Positions 57,573 to 64,000 of a stretch of 64,000 nt of DNA are shown in pieces. Location of the stretch: positions 82,557,776 to 82,621,775 of the forward strand of contig CM042160.1 in the NCBI GenBank assembly GCA_023376005.1, in the 5' to 3' direction. The stretch's first letter is position 1. Each line of letters starts with the position of its first letter. Origin of the DNA: Doryteuthis pealeii (Eukaryota; Mollusca; Cephalopoda; Myopsida; Loliginidae). Below the pieces are notes generated by a model. That model had not been told where the DNA came from, ran no database searches, and saw nothing but the letters and a program-made list of their open reading frames with translations. The position numbers and the translations under genes were made by a program.

Positions 57573-57734
57573 CTCTACTTATAGACTCGCTGATATGCAC
57601 GTGACCTGGGAAGGCAGCCTGTTGTCCAATCACTGGCAGTGCTCTGCTGCTGCTGCTGTTATTTATACTGGCTGATTCTAATCTTAGCTCACTACTACTT
57701 GGATCTTCTTGGACGACGGACATAAAGGATTCAC
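57573..57734 (-). CDS. Candidate second exon of the minus-strand gene
   Basis: A Ser-rich frame (SSSELRLESASINNSSSSRA, then LPVIGQQAAFPGHVHISESI) is GC-richer than its surroundings and similar in style to 55080-55705. A possible acceptor ends CCTTTAG and a possible donor is AGAG then GTGAAC, giving 162 bp with phase 1 at both ends. The next recognised exon starts in phase 0, so at least one more exon must lie between, or one boundary is wrong. The polypyrimidine tract is poor. Confidence 0.3.
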
Positions 57735-57774
57735 CTAAAGGATTCTCTACCACAGGACTTATTCACTTACCAAA

Positions 57775-58430
57775 GGATAGTTCGGGACTTACTTACTTAT
57801 TTACTTTGAGTTCTTTCCAACTGGCCAAGGATGGCCAGATACTTAACAGGTTATGATACTTAACACTAACAACAATATTCTAAAATGCTTAAAATAGAAC
57901 AATCTTTATTCTATATCACGTTTTCCTAAAACTTGTTAGAAATATTTAAAAAATAAACTACCACCGTAATTTAGCATCACCTTAAAAGACAAAATCAAAA
58001 TAATAAACAGTTTTGATAATTGTTCTGAAAAGAACCAAAACTATTTGTGTTGTAGGTGACTCACCTATGACACGAACATGGACTTACCCAAAGGGTATTT
58101 ATTTAACAGAGTAAAGCTACTCAAACGAGTAGTACCAGAAACACTTCTTCATGTAAACTGAAACAAGGAAACCCTTCCATTGTACGTTGATATATATTGC
58201 TGAATACAATCTGTTCCCTACATTTTATACCCGTGTTGAGTTATTATTTATTGACCCTTAAACAGGTCATAACAATTTGGTTTACCAATAAAAACTCTTT
58301 TGGATAACTGATTAACGCCTTTCAAGATGATAACATCAAAAAAAATTGTTTGAAAACGTAAAAAACAATAAAGATTCTATCATTTTTAACCAAAATTGTT
58401 TGAATGAAAAGATGCTGTCCAAATATACCT
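57775..58430. other. Unassigned stretch, probably intronic
   Basis: It starts with repeated GGGACTTACTTACTTA-like pieces. The rest is AT-rich with no recognised repeat or frame. Confidence 0.35.
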
Positions 58431-58434
58431 ATTT

Positions 58435-58665
58435 TTTTTATTGTCATATGCACAATGTTTCGGACAATACTTACTGGCCTTCTTCAGGTGTTTCTTGTCT
58501 TGTTTGACCAGAAGGTTCCAGAGTTTGACAAGAAACACCTGAAGAAGGCCAGTAGGTATATTGTTCGAAACATTGTGCATATAACAATAAAGATGAGGAC
58601 AACAGTCTGAAAAGTAATACAAATTATTAAGCCTCATCTAAAAATATTCAGACAAATAAATTTGG
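58435..58665. mobile_element. Family P foldback, compact copy
   Basis: Facing arms 58440-58500 and 58525-58590 each hold CUGAAGAAGGCCAG...CGAAACAUUGUGCAUAU, pointing outward. The plus-side end has GATGAGGACAACAGTC and TCATCTAAAAATATTCAG. The cleavage-site position reads GUG, which a hammerhead should not cut. Confidence 0.65.
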
Positions 58666-58760
58666 AAATTACTATAATAGTGAAATGTCTGCCAAATTTA
58701 GTCAGGAAGGCATGAAACTAATTTTTTCATGAGTAATTGTTAAATTTCATTTAGCTATAA

Positions 58761-59003
58761 GTTGTTGGGGTGTCCTAAAGTCGGTATCAGCCAATCAGTG
58801 AGGGAGTCTATCCCCTTTCCACTAGCACTAAACCAAGGAGATTGTTTTGCATCTGAGGTGTAGTGCCACACATACCCATCAGCTCCTTACTTTACTGCAC
58901 AGATCCCTGTGCTACTCATACGCTGAGTTGGTGAGGGCTATTATCGAACTAGGAACCTTGTGGTTTCTAGTCGAACGCTCTAACAACTGAGCTAACCCGG
59001 CCC
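58761..59003 (-). repeat. SINE A, full length
   Basis: Complete copy with several changes in the body. Confidence 0.85.
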
Positions 59004-59465
59004 TAAAAAAAAAATCCTTTAATTAAATGTAAAATGTTAAGAAACTTTAATTCTAAATCAGTAACTACTCCCACCCCCAGGGATTGGATAAAAATTAAAA
59101 ATCTAAGTTCACTATTGCCAGAAGATTATTATGAAAGATACCCTGAAGAAGATGAAAGGGTATAATGGGTGATACTTATTGGAAAGGTGGGGTCTCCACA
59201 AGATCTCTTTTTTAGTTACATGGGAGGGGGGCACAATATCTCTTTTTTTATTCATATGGTGGGGGTGGGTTATGTGATAGACCCTGAAATAGAAAGTGGG
59301 GCCCCCTGGTTCCAAACAAGAATCATGTACCCCCCCCCACCATGGATTGAATAAAGAGTTAAGTTCAATATTCTCCAGAAGGTTAATATCTTTAATACTC
59401 TTTGTTTCGTCTAATAAATCAAACATTCAGTGTGCCAAATCAGAGAAACGAGATGTGACATACAC
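59004..59465. other. Unassigned stretch
   Basis: Bases 59190-59345 hold a repeated ATCTCTTTTTTATT/GGGGGG pattern and two occurrences of a CCCCCACC-type run. Frames here are below 105 codons with no domain. Confidence 0.35.
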
Positions 59466-59467
59466 TT

Positions 59468-60060
59468 GATTGATTGATTTTTTAAAGGCATGTCAACCTG
59501 TTGGGGTTATTTTATGTCTAGAGGTTAGGGAATTACATACATTAAACATTAATATTTAAATTTTTTGTGTAGTTTATATTTTTTTCTCATGGTTATATGA
59601 TATTCCTATTTTGTAAAAAATAAAGTTGGTGAAGTGTCCTATTGCCGGTATCAGCCAGACAACAAGGGTGTCTATCCCCTTTTAACTAGCACTAGACCAG
59701 GGAGATAGTTTTTGTTGATTTGGAGCGCCACACCTACCTTCAGATCCCCACTTTACTGCAGAGATCAAATAACACAAGCTGTGCAACTCATACACAGAGT
59801 TGGCGAGGGCCAGTATCAAACCAGGAATCTTGCGATTCCTAGGCAGGTGCTCTACCGACTGAGCTAAACTGAATTTTTAAACAGATCTGTTTGACCCATA
59901 GAGGGGACCCTAAAAGGTACTACCACTCCATCTTAGAGTGGACATGGGAGTAATGGCAATGAAGGGGTACTCCATACTCATCAGATATCCAGAACTGGAG
60001 CCTCACCATCAGATGCACCCCCTTTTTTGGAGGGGTCTTACCCCTCTTAAGGGTATACAA
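59468..60060. repeat. Family M, SINE A and repeat D in a row
   Basis: Bases 59468-59620 are family M (GTCTAGAGGTTAGGGAATTA). Bases 59623-59870 are a diverged minus-strand SINE A. Bases 59880-60060 are a repeat D piece (ACTACCACTCCATCTTAGAG). Confidence 0.7.
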
Positions 60061-60207
60061 TTAGCATATTCTAAGCTGCTATAAAGACAGTCAACACACA
60101 CTTGAGAAATGCATAAATGTAGGGATCAAAACAATAAAGATAAGGATATACGATTAAATAATAATTGATATTTATGAGAGGTTCTTTTTTTTTATATGAG
60201 AAATTAT

Positions 60208-60281
60208 ATGGAGCATCCAGTGAGGATTGAACTCGCTATTACAACTGAATAATGAGTTTGATCCTTGCTGGATGCTCTGAA
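60208..60281. repeat. Two SINE B B-box pieces facing each other
   Basis: GGAGCATCCAGTGAGGATTG and its complement flank a loop of about 15 bp, forming a hairpin from SINE B middle segments. Confidence 0.6.
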
Positions 60282-60589
60282 AATAAGACCACGTGTTAAT
60301 TTGGCCTGGTGGGAGGTCAGGAAAATAGTTTTTCTAATTCTTTTTTTTAGAAGTGTCTATTTCAAAGGGAGATAACTATATGAAGTGAAAATACCAAAAG
60401 GCAAATATGGAAGGGAAAAATGAAAAATTTGAGAGACTAAATGATGAGAAGATGAAAATGAACCCAGAATTATGAAAATGATGAAATATTAGTTGATGCC
60501 AACGAATGAGGGAGGAAAATGGGATGACACTGCAAAACATGTTATGATAGAATGGGTTATATCTTTTCACACGAGAAGGAAATGATTAA

Positions 60590-61770
60590 AGATCTTATAT
60601 ATTTTGTTGAGAAGATAAATGGAAAAACATAAATATATTTGTATGGATGAAATATAATTTAGTAAGTACTGACATGTGTTTCGACAATAGAATATTATAT
60701 ATAATGCATTCTAATTACAAATTATTTTAAAAGTAAAATAACATTCCACTTTATCATGTGAGTATTTGGGGATTTCTTCTGTCAGCCATTTTTCCTTTTC
60801 TTTTCCTTCCTGAGGATTCAAATTATTTTGCTCTGATAATGACAACAGGTTTACACAATACCTTCAATTATTGTCTTATTACTTTTAAGATAATTTGTAA
60901 TTAGAATGCATTATATAGACTAGCAAAATAAAAAAAACGCCCTCTGGGCGATGTAAAAATATATTTTTGAAACATATTGCCTGAGGAGTGGGAGTTAAAA
61001 AATTCAACGTCAGCAAGTTTGTACCCTAAGTAAGTAAAATCATCAAATTCATTAAAGGATAAAAAAAATAAAACAATTTGAAATGTAAACTTTAAATATG
61101 TATTAAAATAAAACAAACTATATATAGATATATAATACCAGTCATGTATTTATCAAAACTTGTTTTAAAAAAACAATGTGGACTGTCTAATGTTGCATGT
61201 TCAAATTTTGAGTGTATTTATTCATGTTATGATGATTTTGGGTAATGTGATGTAAGCAGTGATGTAGTTTTTGTCTGTAACAAAAACTGGAAGTGATCTC
61301 CATTATTAATAGATTGTGCTGACAAGTGCCTGTTTTGACTTTTATGATGTTTATAAAATGTAATCCAAATGAAATTATTTTAAAAACAAATAAAATAAAA
61401 GAATGTGAGCATTAGTTAAACTTCTTGTATCAGCTGTTAAATTCCCTTTTATCATTCATATAACACTGCTCTGAAGAGGACAAATTATACAATGCCTTCT
61501 ACTATTGTTTTTTATTTTATCTATTTCTAAAATAATTCTATTTGGATTACATTTTATAAAAATCATAAAGTCAAAACAGGCGCTTGTCAGCACAATCTAT
61601 ACAATTGTTTTTCTTTATCTTTACCTTATACTATCGGATTTAATTCAATTTTATATACTCACACAATACATTATATGTTATCATCGAAACAAGTGTCAGC
61701 ATTTCATCCATACAAATATATTTATGTTTTTCCTTTTATCTTTCTCAACATTTGTTGGATTTATTTCCAT
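60590..61770. mobile_element. Nested foldback region of about 1.2 kb
   Basis: Outer arms: about 60615-60705 with 61675-61755 (AACATAAATATATTTGTATG and complement, TGTTTCGA/TCGAAACA). Inner pairs: 60697-60733 with 60881-60917 (TGCATTCTAATTACAAATTA) and 61313-61400 with 61508-61600 (AAAATGTAATCCAAAT with complement, CTGACAAGTGCCTGTTTTGA). No coding frame. Confidence 0.6.
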
Positions 61771-61883
61771 TTTCGTTACTTAAACATATCTTGTTATACA
61801 AACACACAAATACTTACAAATAGATTTTTTAATCAAACCTCATCATTTATCTAAGATTTTTAAGTTAAAAAGAAAAAAAGCTC

Positions 61884-62655
61884 TTTTGTATTATTTGGAA
61901 TATTGTCCTTATCTTTATTGTTATCTATACAATGTTTCAGCTGATGTGCTCTCCGGCCTTCTTCAGGTATTTCTTGTCAAACTCCAGAACCTTGTTGAAC
62001 TCAAGAGCCTTCAGGCAACTTTGAACCGAACCTTTTATTCAATGCCCAATGATGGCTTTTTTCCTGAGTTGTAGGTCAATATAGTAAGTAAAAGTAAAGT
62101 TGTTAGGGTGGCCTAAAGTTGGTATCAGCCAGTCAGTGAGGGAGTCTATCCCCTTTTCAATAGCGCTAGACCAAGGAGATTGTTTTGGCGTCTGAGGTGG
62201 AGCGCCACACCCACCATCAGCTCCTAATTTACTGCACAGATGCCTGTGCTACTCATACGCTGAGTTGGCGAGGACCGGTATCGAAAAACCTTGTGGTTTC
62301 TAGCTGAACGCTCTACCGACTGAGCTAACCCAATTATCAATTGAAGCAGGTTCAATCCTGACCAAGAGTGATAATAACAGAATAATTACACAGATTAATA
62401 ATTGTACCCAGTCATGGTTAACGGAATGAGAACAGTCTAACCCCCTGTGGATTCAGTTCAGTTCAAAGTTCTTTGAAGGCTTCAGAGTTCAAAAAGAAAA
62501 TTCCTGAGTTTGAAGAGAAGGTTCCTGAGACCGACAAGAAATAGCTGAAGAAGGCTGGAGGTTGCATCAGCCAAAATGTTGTGTAGATAACAATAAAAAT
62601 GAAGACAATAATCCAAATAATCTAAGTTATCAAACCTCATGTCAAAAATTCAGGG
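61884..62655. mobile_element. Family P foldback split by SINE A
   Basis: The left arm (61890-61990) has TCCTTATCTTTATTGTTATC and a minus-strand core CUGAAGA...GAAACAUUGUA. The right arm (62455-62640) has CTGAAGAAGGCTGG...CCAAAATG and AATGAAGACAATAATCC. A full SINE A (62096-62331, minus) lies between them. Confidence 0.65.
62096..62331 (-). repeat. SINE A, full length, inside family P
   Basis: Complete copy; the B box has lost a few bases (GGTATCGAAAAACC). Confidence 0.8.
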
Positions 62656-62659
62656 AAAG

Positions 62660-63030
62660 AAAAGGAACTGTTTACCCATTTGAGCCTGGAGATCATGCTC
62701 AAATGACAGTGAAATTTAGACTCAGGAGCTCAGTATTCAAAGGGTTAAAATAATTTGGTGGGGAGGCTGGGGGGAGGGGGTCTTTGTGTGGGATTTAAGG
62801 GAGGGCATTCTAATCTACTGTTGTATCAGTTTAGTGATTTGCTATTTTACTTTATTTTGCTAACCTATCTTAGATATACAAACCCTACCAATGATATATC
62901 AGAACTTATGAATACAGAAGTATCTTTCTCTCTTTCCTTCTTTCTGTCTATTTCTTTTTTTCCAATTCATATCTTAGCTATATCTTAGATATACATACTC
63001 TACCAATGATATTGTGAACTTATAAATAAA
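62660..63030. other. Unassigned stretch
   Basis: It contains an imperfect direct repeat (TCTTAGATATACAAACCCTACCA-like, at 62868 and 62983) and no gene. Confidence 0.35.
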
Positions 63031-63031
63031 G

Positions 63032-63062
<31 letters not shown>

Positions 63063-63067
<5 letters not shown>

Positions 63068-63256
63068 GAATAAAAAGCCCTTAAATACCATGGGTATCGT
63101 GGTTATAGGACCATATAAAATGAATTTGGCCATGTGTCTGTCTAAATAAAAGATATATGTGGTCTGAAGAAGCTCATGGGCCCTAGATACCCACGAGTGG
63201 AAATGGTCCATAACCACAATACCCATGGTATTTAAGGCCTTTTTATTCACAAATAA
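63063..63256. mobile_element. Foldback element with hammerhead family 7
   Basis: Arms of about 50 bp: 63063-63112 and 63206-63256 (TTTGTGAATAAAAA, TTAAATACCATGGGTAT with complements). The right half holds a complete ribozyme; the left half keeps only its 3' part in reverse. (TA)n lies on the left. Confidence 0.7.
63158..63218 (+). ncRNA. Type I hammerhead ribozyme, family 7
   Basis: Stem I UGUGGU/ACCACA is perfect. Core CUGAAGA is at 63164-63170. Stem II starts with an A-G mismatch, then GCUC/GAGU and UGGG/CCCA. GAA is at 63200-63202. Stem III is AUG-GUC-CAU. Cleavage is after AUA at 63212. The A-G pair next to the core may lower activity. Confidence 0.7.
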
Positions 63257-63342
63257 CTTTGTTCTGTTTATAATAATTAAACATTGAGCTCTCATACGGA
63301 ACCTGAACTCTACAACAAACTACTGGTAGAGAATAGGACCAG

Positions 63343-63396
<54 letters not shown>

Positions 63397-63563
63397 ATTT
63401 TTGGATGTTTGTTTATTTTTAGAAGCATTGTTGAATAAAGTATATATTATTATTTATATTTTTGCTTGAAGGCAATTACAATGCGTATATCACATAAAAT
63501 TCGATAATTATAGAAGATAATAATGACAAGTGAATTTCGGTAAAGAATTATTCGATGTGTAGA

Positions 63564-63609
63564 ACATCATACAGACTGTTTCAACTTTATTAAGTCTCAT
63601 CAGCGATGT
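63564..63609 (-). ncRNA. Type I hammerhead ribozyme, family 5
   Basis: Minus strand: stem I ACAUCG/UGAUGU (one G-U), core CUGAUGA, stem II GACUU-AAUA-AAGUU, GAAA, stem III ACA-GUC-UGU, cleavage after GUA. It is fully paired. Confidence 0.8.
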
Positions 63610-63787
63610 ATACTAACAATTTCCCTCCGACAGAAATCAAAACCGGACTTCAGCAGGATAGTCAGAAACCATACTGCCTCGGCCACGATACAGCATGGGA
63701 CAATCCTTGCGAAATTAACCTGTCAATGATACTGATACGTCTCTACCATATGAGGTAAGGGGACATTGAGTGAATCGTTAGTATACA

Positions 63788-63827
63788 TCGCTGATGAGAC
63801 TTAATAAAGTTGAAACAGTCTGTACGA
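63788..63827 (+). ncRNA. Type I hammerhead ribozyme, family 5, truncated stem I
   Basis: Core, stem II and stem III are identical to the minus-strand partner. After GUA only CGA remains to pair with UCG before the sequence diverges into SINE B, so stem I is 3 bp. Confidence 0.6.
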
Positions 63828-63831
63828 CTGC

Positions 63832-63945
63832 TTAGTGGGTACCTCATGTGTAATGATTAGCAAGTTAGATTAGCAAACCATTGTCAGTGATTTTGGTTTT
63901 GAGTGCTCCCATACTTTTGGCCTTGTGCCACAATTAAAATAAGCT
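63832..63945 (+). repeat. SINE B, diverged
   Basis: GGGTACCTCATGTGTAATGA head, a worn B box, and CTTTTGGCCTTGTGCCACAA tail. A (GT)n run reaches the window end. Confidence 0.7.
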
Positions 63946-64000
63946 TAATCTATCTCTATATATAGGACAGTTGGTGTGTGCGTGTGTGTGTGTGTGTGTG

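Larger units (their letters stand above)
63394..63830. mobile_element. Family 5 element with split palindrome
   Basis: The left part matches 40708-40900 (GGATGTTTGTTTATT, CTTGAAGGCAATTACA, TCGATGTGTAGAAC). A minus-strand ribozyme (63564-63609) and a plus-strand one (63788-63827) face outward, separated by about 165 bp of GC-richer DNA (63616-63775) not seen in the 40.9-kb copy. The right part is cut by SINE B at about 63832. Confidence 0.65.

Overview
The window looks like nuclear DNA of an animal. It is AT-rich, almost gene-free, and full of microsatellites, tRNA-derived SINEs, foldback elements and retroelement debris, with one coding exon bounded by canonical GT-AG splice sites. The repeat style (several tRNA-SINE families, hammerhead-bearing retroelement termini, RTE-like zinc-knuckle tails) suggests an invertebrate, perhaps a lophotrochozoan such as a mollusc. 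That placement is a guess; no marker gene fixes it. There is no bacterial-style operon, rRNA, true tRNA gene or CRISPR array.

Layout. Bases 1-9105 are a giant inverted repeat: two arms of about 4.5 kb around a 147-bp spacer (4464-4610), nearly identical apart from scattered small indels, with the left arm cut by the window edge. From 9.1 to 34 kb there are SINEs (called A, B and C here), a longer dispersed repeat D, foldback elements, an LTR-like segment (12508-12760), and homopurine or homopyrimidine tracts. From 34 to 54 kb there is more of the same, with two homopurine tracts of about 0.83 kb (36285-37115, 52290-53131), degenerate zinc-knuckle retroelement tails (10.7, 41.7 and 53.5 kb) and tandem repeats. 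The region 55-58 kb holds the only convincing protein-coding sequence: an internal exon at 55080-55705 on the minus strand, with a weaker candidate upstream exon near 57.6 kb. From 58 to 64 kb the window returns to SINEs and foldback elements.

The most interesting content is a set of type I hammerhead ribozyme motifs. Ten loci carry the CUGANGA core; nine also keep a stem II, GAAA and an NUH cleavage triplet. Eight of those nine have stem I closed by complementary flanks: 12125-12186 (+), 12400-12452 (+), 15034-15078 (+), 20801-20863 (-), 29600-29636 (-), 40861-40904 (-), 51423-51482 (+) and 63158-63218 (+), together with 63564-63609 (-). The locus at 63788-63827 (+) is cut off in stem I. They belong to at least six unrelated repeat families. 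Stem III is usually only about 3 bp, the form known from Penelope-like elements and retrozymes. Several sit at the centre of small palindromes in which two ribozyme copies face outward, commonly bordered by (TA)n. No reverse transcriptase, GIY-YIG or other transposase reading frame was seen, so these look like non-autonomous or terminal fragments.

The window does not contain a set of genes working together. The genes that mobilise these repeats must lie elsewhere. The minus-strand exon belongs to a larger gene whose other exons are mostly outside or not recognisable here.
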